A DNA stretch of 10,534 nucleotides, from positions 1-10,534 of the forward strand of contig CBEVGD010000067.1 in NCBI GenBank assembly GCA_965549355.1, in the 5' to 3' direction. The notes below the pieces were generated by a model. It was not told the origin of the DNA. It saw only the letters and a list, made by a program, of their open reading frames with translations, and did not search any database. Position numbers and translations under genes: made by a program. The stretch is from M55B120 sp965549355. GTDB lineage: Bacteria; Actinomycetota; Humimicrobiia; Humimicrobiales; Humimicrobiaceae. Of this stretch, positions 5,665 to 10,534 are shown piece after piece (position 1 is the stretch's first letter; every line of letters begins with the position of its first letter).

Positions 5665-6231
5665 ATGAAAAACCTTGAATTAAACAGTATGCAAAAAAAG
5701 CTGCTTCTGAAAGTCGCCAGAGGGGCCATCGCAAATACTGTAATCGGCTCCACACCTGATAACTACAGTATAGATGATCCAGTGCTTAATATAGAATGCG
5801 GGGCTTTTGTCACCATACATGATCATGGAAACCTGAGAGGATGCATAGGTAATATTACAGCCCGGACCCCTCTCTGGAAGACGGTGATGAATATGGCTGT
5901 AGAGGCCGGCACCAGGGACCCGCGTTTCCCCGCTATTTCTGCAGATGAACTGGATGATATCGATATTGAAATATCTGCCCTTTCTCCATTATGGAAGATA
6001 AAAGATATTGAGGAGATCGAAGTGGGAAAACACGGTATTTTAATAAAAAAAGGATTTAACCAGGGGCTTCTTCTTCCGCAGGTAGCAACTGAGAACAATT
6101 TCGACAGGAAAAGCTTTCTTGAACACACATGCCTGAAGGCCGGTCTTGACCGGAATTGCTATAAAGATAAAAATTGTGAGATCCATATCTTCTCGGCAAC
6201 TGTATTTGGAGAAAAGGATCAAGAAGGCTAA
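5665..6231 (+). CDS. amrA: AmmeMemoRadiSam system protein A (AMMECR1 family)
   Basis: This is a 188-residue AMMECR1-domain protein of normal length. Family marks in order are CGAFVTIHDHGNLRGCIGNI (45-64) with the LRGCIG core, then AVEAGTRDPRFPAIS (78-92) and DIDIEISALSPLW (98-110). GKHGILIKKGFNQGLLLPQVA (121-141) comes next, and the C-terminal segment has FLEHTCLKAGL. It is cytoplasmic and its biochemical role is unknown. Conservation with MEMO1-like and radical SAM proteins suggests a joint modification pathway. The start follows GGAG (5657-5660), 18 bases after amrB, so both are surely on one transcript. No clear terminator follows; GGCAA/TTGCC around 6270-6291 is too weak to call. Confidence 0.92.
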   Translation: MKNLELNSMQKKLLLKVARGAIANTVIGSTPDNYSIDDPVLNIECGAFVTIHDHGNLRGCIGNITARTPLWKTVMNMAVEAGTRDPRFPAISADELDDIDIEISALSPLWKIKDIEEIEVGKHGILIKKGFNQGLLLPQVATENNFDRKSFLEHTCLKAGLDRNCYKDKNCEIHIFSATVFGEKDQEG

Positions 6232-6359
6232 GGTCCTGTTCCAGGGGCTTCTGCATATTTATTTCGTATGGCAATAATCATTTTTTTGCCTGCATCTCTC
6301 CATTAAGTCTTTTACACCAGAAAATTAAATAATAACTACCTAGAAATTTAATATCTTTA
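6232..6359. other. Intergenic spacer between amrA and the DUF2089 operon
   Basis: No gene, RNA or strong terminator is visible. The sequence becomes extremely AT-rich towards the promoter at 6387. Confidence 0.5.
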
Positions 6360-6384
6360 ATAATATTAATATATTTAATATTAT
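6360..6384. promoter_or_regulatory. Inverted repeat upstream of the DUF2089 promoter
   Basis: ATAATATTAA (6360-6369) and TTAATATTAT (6375-6384) are perfect complements around five bases and end two bases before the -35 box. This is a good position for an activator or repressor site. Because the sequence is nearly all A and T, it may be chance. Confidence 0.4.
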
Positions 6385-6386
6385 AC

Positions 6387-6415
6387 TTGACATTATTAAT
6401 TAATTATATTATATT
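6387..6415 (+). promoter_or_regulatory. Promoter of the DUF2089/YvlB-like operon
   Basis: Perfect TTGACA (6387-6392) and TATATT (6410-6415) are spaced by 17 bases. The start codon follows 39 bases after the -10, with AAGGTGA (6444-6450) as ribosome site. Confidence 0.7.
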
Positions 6416-6454
6416 AGTTAAGATTTTTAATTTATTATATAAAAAGGTGACAAT

Positions 6455-6823
6455 ATGGTTAAAGATTGGAAAGAACTTACAGAATTGACCCGCGGTGCAG
6501 CCATAGAGGTTGGAATGGTAAAGCTAAAAGATAAAGGAATTACTATTGAAGGCAGCTTCGAGCTCCCTCCCCTTGCCCGGCTTACCCTTGAAGATCAGAT
6601 ATTTGTATCAGCCTTCATTAAGTGCAGGGGCTCCATAAAAAGTATGGAGAAGTTTTTTGGCATAAGTTATCCTACCGTAAAAAACCGTCTAAGCAATATT
6701 GCGGAGAAATTGGAATTTGTCGAGATCAATCCGCCGGCTTCCGGAAATGAAGTCTTGCAACAACTCGATGATGGAGAGATCTCTGTAGAAGAAGCTATTA
6801 AAAAGCTTGGAGGTGACCGATGA
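6455..6823 (+). CDS. DUF2089-family protein lacking its zinc ribbon
   Basis: This is a 122-residue DUF2089-type putative DNA-binding protein. The family core is clear: GITIEGSFELPPLARLTLEDQIFVSAFIKCRG (28-59), then a helix-turn-helix IKSMEKFFGISYPTVKNRLSNI (61-82) in which SYPTVKNRL is the family signature. Usual members begin with a CPxCG...CxxCGT zinc ribbon; here residues 1-27 contain no cysteine, so metal binding is lost while the rest is intact. The C-terminus VLQQLDDGEISVEEAIKKLGG (100-120) is a short helical motif like the YvlB/LiaX N-terminal (SHOCT-like) domain. It is first in its operon and overlaps the next gene by ATGA, so it may regulate the downstream membrane-stress genes or itself. 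Confidence 0.82.
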   Translation: MVKDWKELTELTRGAAIEVGMVKLKDKGITIEGSFELPPLARLTLEDQIFVSAFIKCRGSIKSMEKFFGISYPTVKNRLSNIAEKLEFVEINPPASGNEVLQQLDDGEISVEEAIKKLGGDR

Positions 6824-7095
6824 TACCGATGATGCTTAAGCTCCGTGTCAGGGAAAAGGATGGGAAAAGATTTTTTATATGGCTGCCCCTGTTTCTGGTC
6901 TGGATAATAATCCTTCCCCTTCTTCTTATCCCAATTCCATTTGTAGCACTGGCAGCCCTTATAATGTGGCCCTCTGGAAAAGGTCCCATTATATTTCATG
7001 GATACCTTACAATCTTTAAGATGATAGGTTGTCTATCAGGCTTAGAGATTAATATAGGATCCGGTGATAGTACTTTTTTTATTGTTCTTAAGTGA
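6820..7095 (+). CDS. Small membrane protein, unknown function
   Basis: This is a 91-residue protein with a basic N-terminus (KLRVREKDGKRFF), a strongly hydrophobic Pro-containing stretch at 19-50 that can form two short helices, and a C-terminal part with an amphipathic segment and polar end. The ATG overlaps the stop of DUF2089 (ATGA), and GGAGGTGA (6809-6816) lies within that gene, so the two are translationally coupled. The next gene follows after 18 bases. I do not recognise a named family. Its place between DUF2089 and a YvlB-like protein suggests the membrane component of the same response module. An internal ATG at 6829 is possible but less well spaced. Confidence 0.75.
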   Translation: MIPMMLKLRVREKDGKRFFIWLPLFLVWIIILPLLLIPIPFVALAALIMWPSGKGPIIFHGYLTIFKMIGCLSGLEINIGSGDSTFFIVLK

Positions 7096-7113
7096 AGATC
7101 AAAGGAGATAAAA

Positions 7114-7527
7114 ATGACTGATGAGAGGAAAAAAATATTAGATATGCTTTCAGAGGGAAAAATAACTGTGGATGAGGCCGACAGGCTTCTGTCAGCTGTC
7201 TCAAAGGATAATGGAGTAGATTCTGGTAATACCGGGAATAAAGAGCCCAGATATTTGAGAATAATGGTCGAGCCTGGTCCCAAAAGCAAGAGTCCTGATA
7301 AAGTAAATATCAGGGTTCCCCTTAAACTTATCCGGGCTGGTCTAAAACTGGCTGCTCTTATACCAAAGAGCGCCCAGACCCAGGTAAACGATGCTCTGCA
7401 TGAAAAAGGAATCGAAATGGATTTTTCACAGATCAAACCGGAAGATCTTGAAAATATCGTACAACAGCTTGATGATCTTACAGTAGACGTGGAAGGAAAA
7501 GAATCAGTCAGGATTTTTTGTGAATGA
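7114..7527 (+). CDS. YvlB/LiaX-type N-terminal (SHOCT-like) domain protein
   Basis: This is a 137-residue soluble protein. Residues 3-29 (ERKKILDMLSEGKITVDEADRLLSAV) are the short helical domain found at the N-terminus of YvlB and LiaX, envelope-stress proteins of Firmicutes. After a polar linker (31-45) a second part begins with a strand YLRIMVEP, then KVNIRVPLKLIRAGLKLAALIP (63-84). It continues through a helix NDALHEKGIEMDFSQIKPEDLENIVQQL to DLTVDVEGKESVRIFCE. That half recurs in many proteins carrying this N-terminal domain. The long DUF4097 beta-helix of YvlB itself is absent. AAAGGAG (7101-7107) gives a good start. The gene is third in the operon; the shared motif with DUF2089 supports a common job, probably membrane-stress control, which is inference. 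Confidence 0.78.
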   Translation: MTDERKKILDMLSEGKITVDEADRLLSAVSKDNGVDSGNTGNKEPRYLRIMVEPGPKSKSPDKVNIRVPLKLIRAGLKLAALIPKSAQTQVNDALHEKGIEMDFSQIKPEDLENIVQQLDDLTVDVEGKESVRIFCE

Positions 7528-7620
7528 CCATTAGGAAATGAGTCGACCCTGTTGTCTTATTCTCTTTCATTATCAAAAACTTGAAAGTATAATTTTAATA
7601 AAAAGAGGAGGAAAATAATC

Positions 7621-7812
7621 ATGACTAATGGAGTAAGGAATCATGGCGGTTCTGGTATTGCGGGAACTGCATATTTTATGGGTTTTATTGCCGCAGCTGT
7701 ATATTTTATACAGAATGCCGCATCTTTCTGGCTGGGAGTGCTCGGTTTCTTAAAAGCACTGGTCTGGCCGGTTTTTCTGGTCTACAACCTGCTTGAGTTT
7801 TTAAAGGTATAG
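7621..7812 (+). CDS. Conserved 63-residue two-helix membrane protein
   Basis: This very small integral membrane protein has a Gly/His-rich N-terminus (MTNGVRNHGGSG), helix 1 at about 12-33 and helix 2 at about 36-58. The connecting piece FIQNAASFWLGVLGFLKALVWPVFLVYNLLEFL looks like a conserved small-protein family in diverse bacteria that carries no functional name. AGGAGG (7606-7611) precedes the ATG at ideal distance. It lies 93 bases after the YvlB-like gene; a TATAAT at 7588-7593 could give it a separate start, but no good -35 is present. By position it may belong to the same envelope module. Confidence 0.8.
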   Translation: MTNGVRNHGGSGIAGTAYFMGFIAAAVYFIQNAASFWLGVLGFLKALVWPVFLVYNLLEFLKV

Positions 7813-7824
7813 CCTGTCTGAATT

Positions 7825-7896
7825 GCTTAACTTGTATTATGCATAATATTATTATAGTTTGAATAATAGCAATGCAACATAAATACCAGTTGGGCT
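7825..7896. repeat. attC-like site upstream of the PD40 lipoprotein gene
   Basis: GCTTAAC at 7825-7831 fits the integron R'' consensus RYYYAAC and GTTGGGC at 7890-7896 fits R' GTTRRRY. They pair with each other allowing G-T. Between them lies an imperfect inverted repeat: GTATT, ATG, CAT and TATTATT on the left find AATAC, CAT, ATG and AATAATA on the right, with small bulges (A and CAA) on one arm. The 72-base length is within the attC range. The stems are AT-rich and include a 14-bp palindrome (7835-7848), so a chance structure or a regulatory site is the main alternative. Confidence 0.35.
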
Positions 7897-7913
7897 AATT
7901 GGAGATAAAACAG

Positions 7914-8921
7914 ATGATGCAGAAAGTTTCTATCAGACGGAGAACCATGGTTCTTCTGTTATGTGTTGCCACAGGTCTTTTCATTACCTCGGGGTGTTCA
8001 GATGTTAACAACCCCGAAGCGGGAGAGGAACTTACCAGAGAAGGTTCCATTCCTGAGGGTGCCGTAAAGATGACACCCGAATTAGATGTCTGGCCTCCCG
8101 TCACCCATTCTTCAGAATGGGACCAGCCCGCACCCATGGAAGGTCCGATCAATACTGCCGGGGCAGAGGACGCACCGGTTATTGCTCCTGACGGAAAAAC
8201 ACTCATATTTTTCTTCACCCCGGATGTAAGTGTGCCGCCGGAAAAACAGATACTTGACGGTGTTACCGGTGTGTGGTGGTGCACACGAAACGGTTCCACC
8301 TGGAATGAGCCTGAGCGTGCCGTACTGTGTGATGATAGAGAGTTGGCTCTGGATGGTCCGTTTTGCATTGCGGGCAGCACACTATGGTTCTGTTCCGCCA
8401 GGTTGGGAGTTCACCGGGAGTTGGACATTTTTACTGCTGAGCTGGACAATGGGACATGGAGCAACTGGATGAACGCTGGTTATCAACTGAATGTGGAATA
8501 CGGGGTCGGAGAACTTTACACGACCGCAGACGGGATGATCATGTACTATGACTCAGATCGGGACGGAGGATATGGCGGTAAAGACATCTGGGAAACGGTC
8601 AAGGTTGAAGGAGGATGGACAGAACCCGTGAATCTTGGATCAACAATCAATACTAATATGGACGAAGGTTGGTTGTATATTACCCCCGATGGAAGTGAAC
8701 TATGGTTTACAAGATGGAGTGGGCTTGGGTATGCGGGTCCGGCAATATTTAGATCTATAAAGTCACAGGATGGCACCTGGATCGAACCTGAAGAAATAAT
8801 TTCAAACTTCGCGGGTGATCCCGCGCTGGATACAGACGGCAATATCTACTTCACTCACCATTATTTCACTGAAGACATGAAGATGATTGAAGCAGATTTT
8901 TATGTGGCATATCATCGCTAA
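7914..8921 (+). CDS. PD40 beta-propeller lipoprotein
   Basis: This encodes a 335-residue exported protein. A signal peptide with RRR and a hydrophobic core ends in ITSGC, making Cys28 the probable lipidated residue. A linker (about 29-80) leads to WD40-like/PD40 blades: APVIAPDGKTLIFF (87-100), DGPFCIAGSTLWFCSARLG (147-165) and ELYTTADGMIMYYDSDRDGG (200-219, continuing YGGKDIW). The last ones are EGWLYITPDGSELWFTRWSG (251-270) and a final PALDTDGNIYFTHHYF. Such propellers bind ligands or partners at the cell surface. I start at ATG 7914 because GGAG (7901-7904) sits nine bases before it; ATG 7917 is an alternative, and a TTG at 7899 lacks a ribosome site. The gene is bracketed by attC-like sequences and has no clear promoter of its own, as integron cassette genes usually do not. 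Confidence 0.85.
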   Translation: MMQKVSIRRRTMVLLLCVATGLFITSGCSDVNNPEAGEELTREGSIPEGAVKMTPELDVWPPVTHSSEWDQPAPMEGPINTAGAEDAPVIAPDGKTLIFFFTPDVSVPPEKQILDGVTGVWWCTRNGSTWNEPERAVLCDDRELALDGPFCIAGSTLWFCSARLGVHRELDIFTAELDNGTWSNWMNAGYQLNVEYGVGELYTTADGMIMYYDSDRDGGYGGKDIWETVKVEGGWTEPVNLGSTINTNMDEGWLYITPDGSELWFTRWSGLGYAGPAIFRSIKSQDGTWIEPEEIISNFAGDPALDTDGNIYFTHHYFTEDMKMIEADFYVAYHR

Positions 8922-8932
8922 AAACCGGGCCC

Positions 8933-8988
8933 TCCTGGCAAGTGGCTGCAAGGGACGACGCTCTCCGCCGTTGAACTTTATGCTATGC
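8933..8988. repeat. attC-like hairpin directly after the lipoprotein gene
   Basis: This 56-base imperfect inverted repeat begins 11 bases after the stop codon. GCT-CAAGGG-CG (8945-8957, with G8948 and A8955 looped out, six bases apart) pairs with CGCCGTTGAAC (8966-8976) in 9 of 11 positions around an 8-base loop. Outer ends TCCTGGC (8933-8939) and GCTATGC (8982-8988) also pair partly and sit where R'' and R' belong; GCTATGC is one base from GTTATGC. Two looped-out bases on one arm, a short unpaired spacer and location after a stop codon are attC traits. The GTT/AAC cores are altered, so if it is an attC it is decayed. Confidence 0.45.
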
Positions 8989-9145
8989 ACCAAACACAAT
9001 AAAACTACAAAAGGAATTTTTCAGATACCAATTAACTCATTTGCCACCTTATCGGAGGCTGCTTTATAAATACTACTCAATTTAAATCCAAATACTAGAG
9101 AGAGTATTAATTGCACCTGACTCATAATAATACAAATAGTAATTA
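8989..9145. other. Convergent intergenic region
   Basis: No gene is supported. There are two small AT-rich inverted repeats: AATACT/AGTATT (9091-9108) and the palindrome TAGTAATTACTA (9137-9148) overlapping the stop of the ComB-like gene. They lie between converging genes and might weakly terminate transcription, but neither has a GC-rich stem with a T tract. Confidence 0.4.
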
Positions 9146-9841
9146 CTACTTAGTTGTGAATATCCTCTCTAATTCTATACTATGTGACTCTCCCATTACT
9201 ATTTTTCTTTTTAAAATTGAGTTAAATCTACTTATATCAAGGCAGTAAAGGAAGTCTGAATATGGTGCAAATCCTGTAGCGGAAAAACCTTTTCCGCTAC
9301 CTTCTCTAAGACGTAGAACAATTGAATCAAATTCGGTTCTTTCTCCTAATAATCGCTGTTTGAGATATTCGGCAAAAAGATAATCTTCTTCTCCAAATAT
9401 TTTCTTTTTCCCGGCAGTGCAATAAATGTTAATTTTATCAATATTCTTATACTCAATATATTTAAGCAATGCATTAGAATTTACAAAACTTCCTACTACT
9501 ACTTCATTTTCGATAGGCTGAATTAGCAGCCCCCTGGTCCCTGCTGTTGTGGTATGAATAATAATATTATCTGAAAAATCTTCATTCTGTATTTCAGTTG
9601 GAGAGTTTCCATATTTAAACCCATCTATTTTTATTCCATTTCGTTCTCCAATTAATATTGAAGATGGGAGCTCTCTTTTTAATGTCATAGAATGCGTAAT
9701 ACTTTCAGAAATTATATATTTGATAGGATTATTATTATCAATGTAATAAGCTACTGAAAAAGCTCTGAAGACATCTACAACAATAGTAAATCCTGAGATT
9801 TTTGAAGCATCGTCATCAGGATTGTAAATCTTTATATTCAT
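9146..9841 (-). CDS. ComB-family 2-phosphosulfolactate phosphatase-like protein
   Basis: This 231-residue protein matches the ComB family, Mg-dependent phosphatases that act on 2-phosphosulfolactate in archaeal coenzyme M synthesis. Motifs in order: VVDVFRAFSVA (21-31), the entry helix usually DVLRAT; IGERNGIKIDGFKYGNSP (64-81), the family signature; HTTTAGTRGLL (96-106), equivalent to the usual TTNGTRAL. VVVGSFVNSNALL (114-126) and YCTAGKKKIFGEEDYLFA (140-157) follow. Asn in TTNGT is Ala here. Many bacteria carry ComB homologues without the coenzyme M pathway, and no pathway gene is adjacent, so the substrate is uncertain. AGAGGA stands six bases before the ATG. It is 94 bases downstream of the DUF3795 gene. 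Confidence 0.82.
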   Translation of the reverse strand: MNIKIYNPDDDASKISGFTIVVDVFRAFSVAYYIDNNNPIKYIISESITHSMTLKRELPSSILIGERNGIKIDGFKYGNSPTEIQNEDFSDNIIIHTTTAGTRGLLIQPIENEVVVGSFVNSNALLKYIEYKNIDKINIYCTAGKKKIFGEEDYLFAEYLKQRLLGERTEFDSIVLRLREGSGKGFSATGFAPYSDFLYCLDISRFNSILKRKIVMGESHSIELERIFTTK

Positions 9842-9877
9842 TATTCCTCTTTATTTGAGTCAGAATAGATAAATTTT

Positions 9878-9906
9878 ATAATACACAATATTGCCAAATA
9901 TTTCAG
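9878..9906 (-). promoter_or_regulatory. Possible promoter of the ComB-like gene
   Basis: On the minus strand CTGAAA (9906-9901) and TATTAT (9883-9878) are 17 bases apart, about 37 bases before the start codon. The match is moderate, so the gene may be read separately from the upstream DUF3795 gene. Confidence 0.4.
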
Positions 9907-9935
9907 TTAATGTCCTGCAATAACCCCTCAAATCC

Positions 9936-10502
9936 CTACTTTCTTAATTTTAATTCGACTTCTCCGACAGCACACTTATTAAGGAATCCTTTAAGAAGTT
10001 TGGATTTGGTTTTGACATTATCTAACCTAATTTTATCTGCTTTTATTTTTTGTTCGCTATTTTTTAATGACTTTTCCAAGTCCGTTATTGAAAGCAAGGC
10101 TGCTGCAATACAGTAAAAACTTTTTGACCTTCCTTCGTTAAAGTGTTTTAGCATTATCTCAAGCAATTCAATTCGTCTCATCTGCTGTTTTATAAACTCT
10201 TCCATGTCTTGTTCTTTGATGGAATTCAAATTAGAGATAGATTTTCTATGAGTTACGAAAGAGTCACCGCTATCCCAGCCTTCAAATTTTGAGCATGGAA
10301 ACCCATCACACTCGGCACAAACCTCAAGGTTCTTTTTTTTCACACAACAAGTAATAAACGGACAGGAGGGGTGTTTATTGAAAAAATCAGGACCACAACA
10401 TCCAGGACACCTTGAGGGACCTTTAGTATAGTATCTTGGACACAAGCCACAATCTAAACCACATGCACCAACAGTCGGATATTTTTTTATGATTTTTACC
10501 AT
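9936..10502 (-). CDS. DUF3795 cysteine-rich protein
   Basis: This is a 188-residue protein with twelve cysteines in the first 70 residues: GACGLDCGLCPRY (12-24), RCPGCCGP (31-38), PSCPFITCC (45-53), VCAECDGFPC (61-70). This is the DUF3795 pattern, a probable zinc or iron-sulfur binding domain whose function is unknown. The remainder is helical: DMEEFIKQQMRRIELLEIML (99-118), a middle segment with SFYCIAAALLSI, and a charged region resembling a coiled coil (about 141-165). The start is ATG with AAGGAGATGA just upstream on the minus strand. Any promoter lies at or beyond the window's right edge. The long helical C-terminal half is more than the metal domain alone, so this may be a two-part protein. 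Confidence 0.82.
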   Translation of the reverse strand: MVKIIKKYPTVGACGLDCGLCPRYYTKGPSRCPGCCGPDFFNKHPSCPFITCCVKKKNLEVCAECDGFPCSKFEGWDSGDSFVTHRKSISNLNSIKEQDMEEFIKQQMRRIELLEIMLKHFNEGRSKSFYCIAAALLSITDLEKSLKNSEQKIKADKIRLDNVKTKSKLLKGFLNKCAVGEVELKLRK

Positions 10503-10534
10503 ACTTTCATCTCCTTTTTGGCGGGGTTCGGAAT

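Noticed and set aside
6265..6295. GGCAA...TTGCC around a T run as terminator of amrA
   Set aside because: The T run lies in the loop, the stem is five pairs and no T tract follows it, so it does not fit an intrinsic terminator.
7588..7593. TATAAT as promoter of the 63-residue membrane protein
   Set aside because: No acceptable -35 lies 15-19 bases upstream, so only a -10-like word is present.
7835..7848. 14-bp palindrome TATTATGCATAATA as a separate operator
   Set aside because: It is part of the larger imperfect hairpin between GCTTAAC and GTTGGGC. The only promoter near it (TTGTAT/TATAGT, 15-base spacer) is poor.
8887..9069. 60-residue open frame containing ASGCKGRRSPPLNF
   Set aside because: It overlaps the lipoprotein gene end, has no ribosome site, and its recognisable part is just translation of the attC-like repeat.

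Overview
The window looks like chromosomal DNA from a low-to-moderate GC anaerobic-type bacterium, Firmicutes-like or from a related deep lineage. The grounds are strong AGGAGG-type ribosome sites, sigma70-like promoters, three tRNA genes with encoded CCA, and a mix of families common in such genomes (DUF3796 plus a YozG-like XRE regulator, DUF2089, a YvlB/LiaX-type domain, the AmmeMemoRadiSam A and B proteins, DUF3795). I cannot fix the phylum from the sequence. No integrase, transposase, CRISPR array or rRNA is visible, and no gene-free stretch exceeds 300 bases; the gaps are promoters, small inverted repeats and AT-rich spacer.

Left part (1-3279, + strand, AT-rich): six envelope or signalling genes. 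A promoter overlapped by a perfect 37-bp palindrome drives a DUF3796 membrane protein translationally linked to a tiny XRE repressor. Then come a membrane-anchored FxLYD-like protein, a membrane protein with a bacterial PH domain, an alpha/beta hydrolase, and a probable lipoprotein.

Middle (3354-6231): on the minus strand a kinase of the BadF/NAGK family (4634-3699) is followed by a tRNA operon, Thr(TGT)-Tyr(GTA)-Thr(GGT), with an excellent promoter. The 3' end of the last tRNA, whose anticodon loop carries C33 instead of U33, faces the AT-rich left part. Divergent from the kinase, amrB and amrA form a two-gene operon without the radical SAM partner.

Right-middle (6387-8988, + strand): a TTGACA/TATATT promoter starts a DUF2089 regulator lacking its zinc ribbon, a small membrane protein, a YvlB/LiaX-type protein and, after a gap, a 63-residue two-helix membrane protein. 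DUF2089 and the YvlB-like protein share a short helical motif, suggesting one envelope-response module. Next is a PD40 beta-propeller lipoprotein bracketed by two sequences built like integron attC recombination sites, which makes it a candidate relic gene cassette.

Right end (9146-10502, - strand): a cysteine-rich DUF3795 protein followed by a ComB-family phosphatase, again AT-rich.
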